DNA from: Riptortus pedestris
Taxonomy: Eukaryota; Arthropoda; Insecta; Hemiptera; Alydidae
Reading direction: 5' to 3'
DNA length: 64,000 nt
Assembly: GCA_019009955.1 (NCBI GenBank)
Contig: CM032231.1
Location: forward strand, 112,516,001-112,580,000
The position numbers were made by a program, and so were the translations under genes. This document shows positions 1 through 11,214 of the stretch, piece by piece; the stretch's first letter is position 1, and every line of letters starts with the position of its first letter. Under the pieces are notes generated by a model. The model saw only the letters and a list, made by a program, of their open reading frames with translations. It searched no databases and had not been told where the DNA came from.

Positions 1-3000
1 AAATTTTCCATCCCAACTGACCTATGTGGCAAGGCAGTTAAAGACATATTTAATTAAAACTGTTCTTGCGAAACGGAAATATTAAACTATTACGAAAAGC
101 ATTTTCTATTTAAAGAAGTGAAAGGCTTCAAGGGAGAACACTAAAGAGTTCAATCAATACAATTCCTTTTTCTAACTAAACAATAACTTACAATACTCCT
201 AGGCAATTCAATATTACAACACAGGCAGCGTCGGGTAGCCGATCTGAAAGGCCAAATTATATAGGTTGAAATAATTACAGTTCTTTAAAACAGAATACAG
301 AGAAAAAAAATACAAATAACTCACTTTATTGAAATATACAAAATATAGTATACACAACAACAATGGTAGATAACTAAATTTGGAGCAAATACTTTGTTTC
401 ACATTTAAATAAAGACTTTGGTAACGATCAACCAGTAGAGTAGTAACATTCTAGTCTATCTATATGTATACTCAATTTCATCATCATGTAGGTTGGATCA
501 ATAGACCTTTTGAGGAAGTGTTCCAAATTCCTAAATCCTTGGACAAACCTTACAATTTAATAGAAAAAGCGCCAGCCCATGAAAAATTAATTCTTTCCCA
601 AGAATCCAAATAGATCAGTATTTCTTATTATTCGTGCCTTCTACGTAAATCTTTTGACAATGAGACACGTGCCAGTGAGTGTAAAGAAGAAATAATGCTG
701 GGAGTGTTAGCTTACTCCAATAATTTAAAATATATCGAATTGACGGGTGATAAAATGGCCTCACAATCCTCTATTTCTGTATTAATCCTCAAAATAATCT
801 CCTTCAAAGGCATATTGTATGTTTTGGAAGATATTGTTAACACTCAAGTTCTAACTATTACCATAAAAACACAATTGAAAATTTAAAGCTTAAAATGAAT
901 CATTATACATTTTAAAATACTATAGAATCACATGAATTCATAATAAGGATCCTTATATCTACATGATAACATAACTGTATAAAAAACTTGCACTTAAAAT
1001 GAAAAAGAGTTCCAGTGAAATTGGGTGGAAACAAGAAACTCCAAAATTACGGAGGGCGCAGGAAGCATTCAGAGGTAAATGTAGATCTACTTTCAGGGCG
1101 AATCACGATTCTCATCAACTGTTCGGGAAAGGTCCAGATTACAAACTGGCAGCAGCAGATAGAATGATTTTTTTTATATTACGTATTTCCATAGTTACAA
1201 GAGAATCAGTAAAATACGTAACGACCAGAAAAATAAAAATGGCTATATAGCATGCATATCAAGTACAAATCCTGGGTAGTATTAAACCTACAGGGTAGGT
1301 AGATGAAAGAAATGGCTACACTTCAACTGTAACAATTTATTAAAATGACAGCACTTTCGATGCAGTGTATCATCATTCACAAGACAACTCCAGTAACTCC
1401 AATACCCATTCTTAGTAAATACCCATTAATAATCATGCTACTACGTTTTACTTCAAGCTTTTAAATCAACAACCATATTTTCATAGGAGGACTAAGGGAA
1501 AAACTGTAAATAGAAACTTAGAGTTCATATCTGTTCCTGAGGTCTGGATATTAAAGAAATGTCTTAAAATTCCAATGGTTGATTGTTGAGTAAACAAAAT
1601 TAATTTCACAACAGAGAATTGAAAAGCTACCATACAAGCTAAACAGATCATGAATTATAATACACATTCAGGCATGAATGTATAACTAACATGCCCAATG
1701 GGGTTCCTCTTCGTAACTTTGCACGTTGTTCATCATTATAAATCTCTTGAAACGTTTTAAGGATTTATTCCAAGAAAAAACCTTTAATTAATTAATACAT
1801 CTCTAATTAATTAATACATACCTAATCTCCATTAGGAATATAATTCAATAACAATAAAATAAAATAAAAATTAGATCGCATGCAAAAGAAAAAAATAATT
1901 AAGTTTGATGTTAAATTTACTTATAGCTCCTGAAAAATCTTATATAGAGCAAAGTCCAGAAGAAGATTGGTGACAATGCTAGTGGTTCATAACAGGTGGA
2001 CAATTAGACGGTCAATGATTTAGTCCAACTACCACTAACCCACTCACTGCATTTACTACTAATCAATAGCACAAAAAAGGAATGAATAGCTTGGGCTACG
2101 TCATGTCATTACACAAGTTATAATACTTAAAAAGGAAGATTGAAGTAAACTAGATTATAGGAATATACACACATTATATACATATTTTTTAAAAAAGTGT
2201 AAGAGTTCAATAGAACTCATTGGATAATAACCTTGTTATCAACACAGAAGACAATGATGAGAGCTAAATTTGATAGAACACCTTGTGCTAAGCAAAAGGT
2301 GTTCAATATTGAGTTCAGAAGCAATGGAAATATGGACTCGGCGCAGTCACCAGAAGAGGTTTTACGAAATAAAAATGCAACATGAAAGCTCTAAATAGAA
2401 CAAAACCGAGATTTCATCACAAATATATTTGAAGGCAAGATTTTTGGGCATAGGGAAAGTGAGAGGGCTAGAAAGTAATTTTAAAAAACATCAAACATCT
2501 CACGGATTTCGACTTGGACAGTAAAAAGAGCAGCTTTCCTATTGAATAGCCTATAAGGCATACCCTTCAGGTAACGATGACATATATATGAAGTGGTTAA
2601 GTTAGAGGTTTGGGTTCACACACGGTCCAACGAATTTCTTTTTGGAAGCATTGGTAGAGGCAACAAATACACCTAATGGAGGAAAATCGCAACTGCCAAA
2701 TCCTTAAATAACTATTTGAAACTAAAGTATTCCAATACAAAAAACCATGCTGGAAGAAAATCATTTGAACTTTAGAAAGACCATTAACGGACCCAGAAGT
2801 AGAGACGAAAAAGAAATGTTGCAAAAAAAAAAAATCTAAGTAAAGTAAATAGTAGGGAAGCAGAGTGATGTCTCGGTTGACCTACTAGGGGGTGGTTCCG
2901 CTGCAGTGTCCACACCCTCCAAGATTCGTTCCGAACCAACGCTCTGACATCTGCGAAACTCTACTGGAACCATAGCTAACTTTCCATCCTAACTACCTCC

Positions 3001-3544
3001 AGTTTACTAACAATCATCCCTGGAAAGCTATCTCACTCTCTAATTCTGCATTTCTGGCTCGGCTCAACAATTTATTCTCATGACTTAGAACTAAGAAAAC
3101 TCACTGAAAGCATTTAGGAATTTTTAGGAGCAGTAGAGAAATTTAGGATAATTGTAAGATAAGTAAAATGTGGATTATTTCAAGTTCAAAAATCGTTCAA
3201 GCTCTGTGCAAATAAAGTTATCAATCCTTAATTGCAGACAGATAGAAAAATGAGAAAGGCCAATTAACCTTTCTGGTTTTGGGAGAGGAAGGGATCAGTC
3301 AAGATCAAATGCGAGCAACGTTTCAACAGTATAAATAAATATATAAAGATAAATACCAAATAAGTAGACATTTCCTACTATCAATTCAGCTCTATTTAGC
3401 TAGGTGTAATTTCCATAAAACATTTTTTTAAACAAGTATTCGGTACGTCCAACGCCATATCTTTCGGGGCATAATACAAAGAGATATATATAAGTCAAAG
3501 GTTTTAGTGATTGACCGACCATGGTAGTGCGAAAATAATATATC
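1..3544. other. AT-rich DNA, no recognisable gene
   Basis: Both strands carry only short open frames of up to about 85 codons, without recognisable motifs. A small tandem duplication of a unit containing AATTAATTAATACAT lies near 1785-1822. A somewhat more GC-rich patch at 2870-3000 matches nothing I know. I see no tRNA, no transposon ends and no convincing exon. Confidence 0.5.
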
Positions 3545-3612
3545 GGGACGAAGGTAGCATAGTGGGTAAACTACTTATTTCGTAGAAGTGCATCATTCAA
3601 GACCAGAAATTG
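3545..3612 (+). repeat. Possible decayed tRNA-derived SINE head
   Basis: TAGCATAGTGGG near 3554 resembles a Pol III A box, and ATTCAAGACC near 3596 resembles a B box (GTTCRANNCC) at a plausible distance. No acceptor stem closes around them and no body matching the other SINEs follows. It may be an old SINE or tRNA remnant, or chance. Confidence 0.25.
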
Positions 3613-4246
3613 GTAACAAAAATTTGTCTCTAACCTCTCTCCACACAGTATCGCGAGGCAATTGAAGAACAACATGAACAAAGAAGTAGTTTATCTTTGG
3701 TCTGCCACAATAAGGGAAGAAAATGCATTACTCTGACCTTGAGTGCTTGGTAAAGAAAGGACCGTTGACACATCATCTTCAGTGATATTATTTTTTGTAT
3801 TTAGATAGTATTCATAAAGTTGATTTCATACTGGAAGGATCTGACCAAATTCCCAAGTGTCTTTGCAATGGCTTACTGCTATATTCTTGTTATTGTATAA
3901 CTTGACCTCACATTTGACTCTCACGAAAGTAGAGGTTGGAATTCAGAGGTTATTTTATCATATGAACTTCGTACAATGAGCTTAAATATTGTTCAAAGAA
4001 TATAGTATTCTTTGCTCTTCTATCAGCTAGTTAAAGTACTATCAATCATATGATGTAGTGATCGCTAGCCGCGAAAACCGCATCAGAAAGTTCTGAAAAA
4101 GTTGATGGAAACACGAGGGAAATATTTATGAATAAACCAAATCTGCTGGAGCAAGTCGAACATGAAAAATATATTTTATTTTACATTCTAAAGTATAATT
4201 ATTTTGGAGTAGTCTATGAAACAAATCAAATAGTAGTAAAAAAGGA

Positions 4247-4358
4247 ACTCTAGCGGCGTGAGTTCTATTCTCACGTGGGCAGTATGTATTTATTTAATGA
4301 TGAACTCACTAAATAAAACCCTTAGTCCCGAGAAAAAGAAAAGTGTGGTAATCGGTCC
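4247..4358 (+). repeat. SINE-1 fragment (tRNA-derived)
   Basis: The B-box-like GAGTTCTATTCTCACGTGGG is followed by a body with ACTCACTAAATAAAACCCTTAG and then GTGTGGTAATC. The same order appears in the full-length SINE at 54821-55044. The 5' tRNA part is mostly missing and the 3' tail (GTAGATAACCCGTCCC) is lost. An old, truncated copy. Confidence 0.6.
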
Positions 4359-7130
4359 AATTTAGCATAAAATGAACGTTCATATAAAAAAACAACAATG
4401 TTACCAAAAGAACATTTTCAATGGCAATCATGAGACCGCTCAGGTGGGTGATTAAGAAATGAGAAGAAAGTCTCAGCACAACTTCCAGAAAATGTGACAA
4501 GGGAATTCCAATGTAAATACATAAATGTTATGTTATTGCTGATGAGAAATTAATTCTTGTCAGAGACGAAAGTTCTTGTCAGTACCTATTTCAGAAAAAC
4601 CCGGCCTATTTTTCATTTTGTTCCAGTTGAGAAGAAGCTGTCGACAGAGGAGAGAAATGCAGCTACCGAGGGAACAGCGAAGTGAACTATGAAGTGGCAG
4701 ATCTGGCCGCAACCATGCTCCAGGAATTCCGAACACCGTTACCACCTAGGCCAACGTCCAGCCAGCAACCACCGCTACTCCTACAAATCACCCACCGTCC
4801 ATCGCTTTCACGGCCCCCAGGAATTTGGGGGAAAACGTGCTTTCTGACAAGAGAAATGGTATGTTAAGTGCAGTTGGACGAAGTTGGATGACGTCCGTCA
4901 CGCCAGGGGAAAAACGAACTTCACAGGAAGGCTTTAAATAATGATAGATTGAAATATTAGAAATTCATCATGAAATACTCCGGAGATAACTATTATCAAC
5001 ATAAAGAGTATTTTGATGCCCCACCACTCTCCAAAATAGTTCAGCTTTCGAAGGAAATTGTAAAAATATGCGACCTATAATAGATAATAACTACATTAAA
5101 TGAAGACTCAATTGAGTTACTACTCAAATAAAGACGAATGAACTTCAGTCAAGAATGTTAGGCAGAGATGAGGTTCATAGCCAATTCATGATTTCTTCTA
5201 GTGACTCACATACCCTGTCCTTTTAGGCTATTGAATACTGAATTTAAAAGTAATGTTTTACATTATTATTTTATATATGTAATGATTGATTCACATTAAC
5301 TTTATGGCTTACGTACGTACGTATTCTTTCCTAAAGTTCATATTATAGGAATATTTTACATAATTTTGTATAGAACAAGTATCATTCTAAACCGAATTGA
5401 TTAGTTATCTACATAACTAATGAAATAGGCAGCTACAATATAACCAAAATAAATATATATAATTGACATAAGGTTGGGGGACGTTCCACCAGGAAGTATA
5501 AAACTTTGACAGAACGAATAAAACCGAACAATACAAATATATCTATTAAATTACTAGTTAGAGATAAATGTATAAAACAAAAATTGTACAGTTACTGAGG
5601 CCTCAAGAACATTGTAGAATATTACAGTTCCAACAAAATTTACAACTTTTCGGCTCGAGGAATAGTCATTTTTTGAAAATCATGTCAAAAGCAAATCCTG
5701 TCTGGCTGACCATTGATCCAAAGGAAACTATCCATCTTTGAACAGTCAAATGATGTCAAATGTAGTTGTTTGAAAAGCTTAATTTTTGTTATGAAGTTCA
5801 AAGCTTGATTAGAGCCAGATTATGCTTTGATTAGAAAAATGCCTTATTGGGTAATGTATGTTTACACGTGAATTAAGGTAAGTTATTATTTCGTTTAAAT
5901 TTAATAAATTAATGAATAAATATTAATGGAATTATATTAATGGATAAATGTAATGAAAAAAACAAAACAAGGAACGTCCAAGTTGACTAGCAAGATGAAC
6001 TTTTCACCTACACTGATTCAGGATTGCAACTATGGAATCAAAACAGCATTTAACAACGTAATTCCCTAAATTAGGTGGCTTCAATTAGGTTTATAGTAAA
6101 TATATTTTTATAAAGAAGGATATGAGAGCGACACACAATTAAAAAGAATATTTTGAACCAAAAATATCCCCTAAGGGGTTGTTGGAGGGATTGTAGACCA
6201 GAATAGGGAATAATGAAAACGAGTTTGAATCGGAGCATTTAAATGCCCCCCAAAGTGGAAGTTGAATTAGTCTGAGTGTAGAGGGGGGCATAATGAAGGG
6301 TGACACGCAAGATACTATTGAGCGGGGGAAACAGCTGGCAGGCAGATGGTGGAGGAACACCTGTCTCCCATCTACCTGGCCCAGTCTTGGCAACACCTAT
6401 ATGGAGGAGTATCATGTACTATACTGTCCGGTGGAGGAGTCTTGTCCTATAATACAGGTACAACGAGCAACCATCCTATGGAAAAGGGTATTTCGATGGA
6501 TGAAAGTGAAACTTGAAACTACATATATACCTGCTCCTATTTCGAACATTACTCGGATTAGTAAAGCATCTGACAACCAATAGTAGCTAATAAAAGGCTG
6601 TGAAGAACTTCGTGAATTCAGACTTAGGCATAAATATGACTACACCTAGGAAAGACTTTAAGAAGGTCCTGAACTTTTATCACTGAATACCTGTAAACTA
6701 AGCCAAATATCCACAGCTGGAAAAGTGCTATCTCATGTCTTAAATCTGTGCTACCTGAACACGTACTCACATCAATTTATTCTGGCATCAACATAATAAT
6801 TAATTTACCAACAAGATTGGCTATATCGCATTAATCGACCACACTCATGGTAACGGATATATCAGTGTCCAACCCCTCACTAAACTCACAATTCCTAGTC
6901 CAGTATCAGCCAACAACAAGTTTGAACTTTCACGATCAGAACATTTATGTCTCCCACTGGTATCTATATTTTGTTACCCAAACATATTTTGGCAGCGGGA
7001 AACATGAGTGTGTACAAATAACAAAAGGTACGAGAAGCTATCTTTTTGGGCTGACGCCTTGGGGTTGCTTCTGTGTTCCTATAGGGAGGGGGAAGGTAAG
7101 AAAAGAATAAATTACCTTATTTCTGTAACC
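4359..7130. other. No recognisable gene; GC-richer patches
   Basis: Mostly AT-rich. A GC-richer patch at 4600-4870 is open for about 61 codons on both strands in opposite directions, which argues for composition rather than coding. A second patch at 6230-6400 behaves the same way. The self-complementary ACGTACGTACGT lies near 5311-5322. No repeat family seen elsewhere in the window was recognised here. Confidence 0.4.
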
Positions 7131-7191
7131 CCAGTGAATAAGTGGTTAAGTCCACCAGTGAGTAAGGGGGACTTAACCACTTATTCACTGG
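7131..7191. repeat. Perfect 23-bp inverted repeat, 15-nt loop
   Basis: The left arm 7131-7153 begins CCAGTGAATAAGTGG and the right arm 7169-7191 is its exact reverse complement. They are separated by 15 nt that repeat the motif CCAGTGAGTAAG in slightly changed form. A transcript would fold into a perfect 23-bp hairpin. Perfect pairing in otherwise decayed DNA implies a recent origin or conversion between arms. It could come from replication template switching. No TIR or target duplication was seen outside the arms. Confidence 0.85.
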
Positions 7192-8682
7192 TACAACAGA
7201 TTTATCATAATATTAAAGGGCTTATTTGTGGACTCTTATTGTCTGAGCACATCAGAAAGACGACTGTTACGAGTTTTGCAATATGTTCTGATAAGAAAAG
7301 AGAAATCTTCCAATGCTTGAATACTATCAATCGAAGAAGATAAACAATTAATTCGAGGTGTCCTATACCACAACCCAGAAAATGAGTGCAAATCTTGTCG
7401 ACCAAGGTAAAATCTACAGTTTTGGGCCAACAAAAAAATATCTAGACTCCCAAAGCTATCAATAAACATATTTCCTTTAACTCTGTGTTATAAAAAGAAG
7501 CTCAAATGCACGACAATAAGTACTAAGCACTGAAACGAAGATTGAAAACGTAATTTTGAGAGCACCAGCAAATGGTAGCCACTTGAAATTTGTAAGAAAA
7601 GAGAAAAGTAATCCCCCACAAACGCTTAATATGTTGCTCACTTCCACCAGACGTAATTCCCTACAATCCACCCTTCTTGAAACCTTTCCACAAGAGTAGC
7701 TTAAGCCCCTCAAAATCCCTTTTCCAATCAGGAAAGAAATCCACCGGTATACATCTAAAGCCTTCAATCTGCAACTGTTAGAGATTATATTCCATATCAA
7801 TTTCAAACCTGATGGTTAAACTCTTAATACAATATTCATTTTCAAAAAGGCTAATCAACGAAACTAAAGAAATTAATTTATAAACAAAACATTCTATGAT
7901 CAAGTATTATCAGAAAATAATCTCAATAAAAGAACAACAATTACGGGAATCTGTTAATTGTGCTTGTAAATGTAGCAGGACAGAATTTCTTTTTTCCTTT
8001 TGATATTATCATTAAAATGAATTTTCTTAAAAACTACTGAACATGGAATTTTTAAATATGCATTATGATTCCCAGAATGTTTTATATCTTGAACTGATTA
8101 CGAACAGGCGGCATATCATTTATAAGGAAAAACGTTTTGATTTTTATACATAACTATTGCTAAAGGCGAACTATTCTAATCTTATATTAAGTTTAATTAA
8201 ACATAAAAAGAGTTAAAGATAGAGTTTAATTAACATAAATTTAGCGCAGAGAATTATTTATAAAGGACTAATTTCAAATGCATAGAAAAGTCAAAAAAGG
8301 TCTTTATATATTAGTACATTGGCCCTCAATCTTTAAGCTAGATCCTTCGCCGATTGTTATTAAAAAATTGACAAATTTTGTTTTTAAATAGCCCTTTCGT
8401 TTATTATATACCATATAATTATGTATATATACATACAGACATGTTTATATCATTAGTATTACGTTCTGTGCAACATTCTATGTCACACATTTATGGCAGC
8501 CTAAAGGCAGAGACGACAGTGACTTCGATATATGGCGAATCCCAGGTAATCTCCAGCGAAAAAAATCACAAATATTTTAAGCACTACTGGCATGAAGGAA
8601 GGGGGAGAGGGATCAAACAAAACCAAAAACAAAGCAAAAGTTCAAAAAACAAAATTTCAGAGATTTCCAGTGGAATGAAGAA
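7192..8682. other. No recognisable gene
   Basis: Short opposed open frames overlap each other at 7205-7470 and one of 109 codons lies at 7477-7806 on the minus strand. None shows a known motif and the longest is low in complexity. The rest is plain AT-rich sequence. Confidence 0.4.
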
Positions 8683-8696
8683 GACACACACACACA

Positions 8697-8760
<64 letters not shown>
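8683..8760. repeat. Compound (AC)n(GT)n(TA)n microsatellite
   Basis: An (AC)n run to about 8699 is followed directly by (GT)n to about 8729 and then (TA)n to 8760. The AC and GT blocks are complementary, so the tract can fold on itself. It ends where a SINE-1 copy starts. Confidence 0.95.
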
Positions 8761-8762
<2 letters not shown>

Positions 8763-8911
8763 TTACCTCACATGCTAAACCTAGATTGGCTAGTTCGATT
8801 CCCGCCTGGGCAATAAGAATTTATTAAATAATAAACTCATTAAATAAAATCCCATAACACGTACCAATTAGCTACAGCTCCAACAAATGGACAATAATAC
8901 TAATTATATAT
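8761..8911 (+). repeat. SINE-1 copy, internally deleted
   Basis: CTCACATGCTAAACC, then the B box TAGTTCGATTCCCGCCTGGG, then the body ACTCATTAAATAAAATCCC match the full copy at 54821. The segment around GAAAAGGGTGGTAA is deleted, and a diverged tail (ACACGTACCAATTAGC, then GTGGACAAT-like) follows. The 5' end is replaced by the microsatellite. An old, non-functional SINE. Confidence 0.7.
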
Positions 8912-9190
8912 ATTTCAAGATTCCAACTAATGGTCAGATCCTCAAGAAATTAGCTGGTAAGTAGTATTTAAAAAGATCATAGGGAATAAAAAAAAAAGTT
9001 ATTTGATAACGACCACTTTGTACTACTAAGGTTATGATTAAAAATAAATAAATAAAACAGAATGTATTCAAAATATCGGGATAATTTTTTGTATTTCTTT
9101 TTTTTCTAAATTAAGTCTAAAATTAATAAATGTTTCGAATGGCAGATTAACGAATAACAATAATTCAAACTCAGAAGTAAAACAAAATAT

Positions 9191-9420
9191 TTGCAGAGAA
9201 AAAAACGTCCAATTCTTCACAAGTTTTTTTTATATTTCAACGCTAAGCGCTTTCGAAAACTATTGCCTCCATCTTCAGAGCTACTTGCATGCGCTCACAA
9301 GGGTGTCACCTGTTGTCTTTCCCTGTGAGCGCATGCAAGTAGTTCTGAAGATGGAGACAACAGCCTTCGGAAGCTCTGAAATAAAAAAATTGTGAAGAAT
9401 TGGTCGTTTTTTCTCTCCAA
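9191..9420. mobile_element. Small foldback element FB-B, copy 1
   Basis: The two halves are inverted copies of about 100 bp around a spacer of about 20 nt. Shared blocks in order are GTCCAATTCTTCACAA, a T-run, CGCTAAGCGCTTTCG-like sequence, TCCATCTTCAGA and ACTTGCATGCGCTCACA. The second copy at 32711-33182 shares the outer blocks. Homology with that copy runs past the right end to about 9450 (CACAATATTCTTCAC), so the true edge may lie there. No coding capacity. A non-autonomous foldback or MITE is the best description; the superfamily is unknown. Confidence 0.7.
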
Positions 9421-9591
9421 GTACACAATATTCTTCACGTTTAACAACACTGCCGTGAAATAAAACAAAATATGAGAGCAATACAGGAAAATGAATATAA
9501 ATGAAAAATATATTGAACCTCCGAAGTTTTGACTGATGAATTGAAATGAAAGTAATTACAAATAGGATTGAATAAAAGGGGACTCCGACAT

Positions 9592-9735
9592 TAGAAGGAG
9601 AGGGAGTGTGGAAAGGCTAGACATTGCGGGCGGATTGGGGGAGACAGACACAGGTCAACAACCTGTAAAGAGGGAGAGAGAATGGGTGAGGGTGGAGAGA
9701 CGGAGAGAGAATGAGGAGGGGGCGGGGAGGTAGTT
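9592..9735 (+). repeat. Purine-rich (G/A) tract
   Basis: A strongly purine-biased stretch with repeated GGGAGAGAGAATG-like units. It has no coding signature. It could form unusual DNA structure. Confidence 0.6.
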
Positions 9736-9834
9736 ATGCTAATGCTAAGCCAGGGATAGCAGGCACCTTAATTAGTAATTAAAAGGAATTGGAGCAATTA
9801 GCCAGGGTCAAAGAGACTAGGTTTGGAAGGGGCA

Positions 9835-9905
9835 GGGAGGATATGAGGTGGAAACAGGCTGGGAGGTCTGGAGCAAGGGAGGATATCAACTGGAAACAGT
9901 CGGGA
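9835..9905 (+). repeat. 29-bp direct repeat, 42-bp period
   Basis: The 29-bp block beginning GGGAGGATAT at 9835 recurs at 9877 with a few differences. The 42-bp spacing keeps frame, and one open frame (9789-9971) reads the two units as REDMRWKQAG and REDINWKQSG. The frame is only about 60 codons and matches no family I recognise. It may simply be a duplicated piece of the adjacent purine-rich DNA. Confidence 0.6.
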
Positions 9906-10132
9906 TATGAGGCGAGCATTATGGCTATCATCATGTTCGGCTTCAACATATTAACGGTTCTCTATAATTAACGAAACGGAAATCACGAGACACTAAATCA
10001 CAAACCTCAAAATATCATATTGCGCGAACCACTAAAATGTATTTCAGTATCTAGATGATATTTGGGCAACCCCCGGCCAGCGGTAAGGTTTGATCCGGCC
10101 GGCGAGAGATTTTGAACAACCTAACTAAACAT

Positions 10133-10722
10133 AATCATTTATTATACAAGTGACGAAAGTAGATCATTTTACAACTAGAGTGAAACGTTTAGCGAAGCGA
10201 GTGTGGTAATTTCACGAGAGTTGTAAATTCTACTTTCGTCACGAGTGTAATATTAAATTTTTTCTGTAATCGTGTAATACATGATCCGATCTAACCAGAA
10301 TATGAACAAAATTAGGATGTTGTGAAGATTATGGTATGTTGTTGGTAGGTTATAAGCATGGTTGTGAAAGGTTATAAGCATAGTTATAAAACAACTAGTG
10401 ATGATTGTGAAGTAGTGCAGTTATAAACAAGTGCAGGTTATAAACAAGGAAGGTAATTATTATTATATTTAAATTTTAAAATATATTGATTATTTCCACC
10501 AATAATTCATTCACATTTCAATTTATTTTGTTAAAATAAATTCTTACAATGTTAAGAAACATTTAAAAGCAACATTGGAAATTAAACCAACTTCAAATTA
10601 TTTTTTAATTTATACTTATTACAAATTAAGAAGGCAATTCACTTTCTTCACTCTATTGCAAAATGTTTCACTTTCTTCACTCATTTCAGTTTAGTAATGT
10701 TACCAATATTCAACGATTACAG
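10133..10722. mobile_element. Nested insertion inside hAT copy 1
   Basis: This segment is absent from the matching place in the hAT copy at 30899. Near its left edge is an imperfect hairpin: GTGACGAAAGTAGA at 10150 pairs with TCTACTTTCGTCAC ending at 10242, the arms extending through TTTACAACT. TTTTTTCTGTAATCG near 10259 recurs inverted near 10711 (CGATTACAGAAAAAA). A direct repeat of TGTTTCACTTTCTTCACTC lies at 10640-10685. No coding capacity. Probably a MITE; exact edges and target duplication are not resolved. Confidence 0.5.
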
Positions 10723-10805
10723 AAAAAAAATATTACACTACTTACTCCAAATGAGGAGAGATTTGTGCGTTTGCCAGTACTTATAAATGCGAACAGCTGT
10801 TTTCA

Positions 10806-11009
10806 ATGATGAAAGTTAATAAATCAAAACATCGCACAAGGCTGACTGACGATAATTTGGAAAATTCTTTTCGTCTTTTTATTAGTGGAATTAATGCAAA
10901 TATCGATGGATTAGTTTCCCAAATTCAAGCTCGTGTCTCATTGATTTCGGTGTCGCTATTTAACTTTCGTAATAATTCCAAATTTTACGATTTAATTATA
11001 ATGTTGTAG
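10806..11009 (+). pseudogene. hAT transposase C-terminal fragment
   Basis: The frame begins MMKVNKSKHRTRLTDDNLEN and continues through LFISGINANIDGLVSQIQA. This resembles the C-terminal dimerisation tail of hAT transposases of the type also annotated in arthropods as GTF2I-repeat or ZBED-like proteins. About 50 residues are recognisable; after SQIQA the frame runs into AT-rich sequence. The zinc finger and catalytic regions are missing. The second copy at 31060-31187 has the same peptide with substitutions. Family assignment rests on recall of the motif plus the hAT-type target duplication. Confidence 0.65.
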
Positions 11010-11214
11010 CTATTTTTTTTTCATTTCATTTGTTATTTTAATCAATTCTATTATAATTACATAGTCGTATAATTTCATATCTGATATATATCGTTAAAAA
11101 CTATGAACACTACTTTAAATGCACTACTTTTAAAAGCGGCCCGCGAACGTATTTGCACACGAAAGTTTGGCCAGCATCGTGTCAAGTCAAAGGTTGCCCA
11201 TACCTGATCTAGAT

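Larger units (their letters stand above)
10057..11206 (+). mobile_element. Degraded hAT DNA transposon, copy 1
   Basis: The element is flanked by a perfect 8-bp target duplication, ATCTAGAT (10049-10056 and 11207-11214), the length typical of hAT. The ends are imperfect terminal inverted repeats: the right end reads CAGGTATGGGCAACC in reverse complement, and the left end GATATTTGGGCAACC matches 11 of 15 positions. Inside lies the tail of a hAT-type transposase (10806 onward). Compared with copy 2 at 30899-31396, this copy carries about 590 extra bases (about 10133-10722), probably a nested insertion. It cannot encode a full transposase. Confidence 0.85.
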
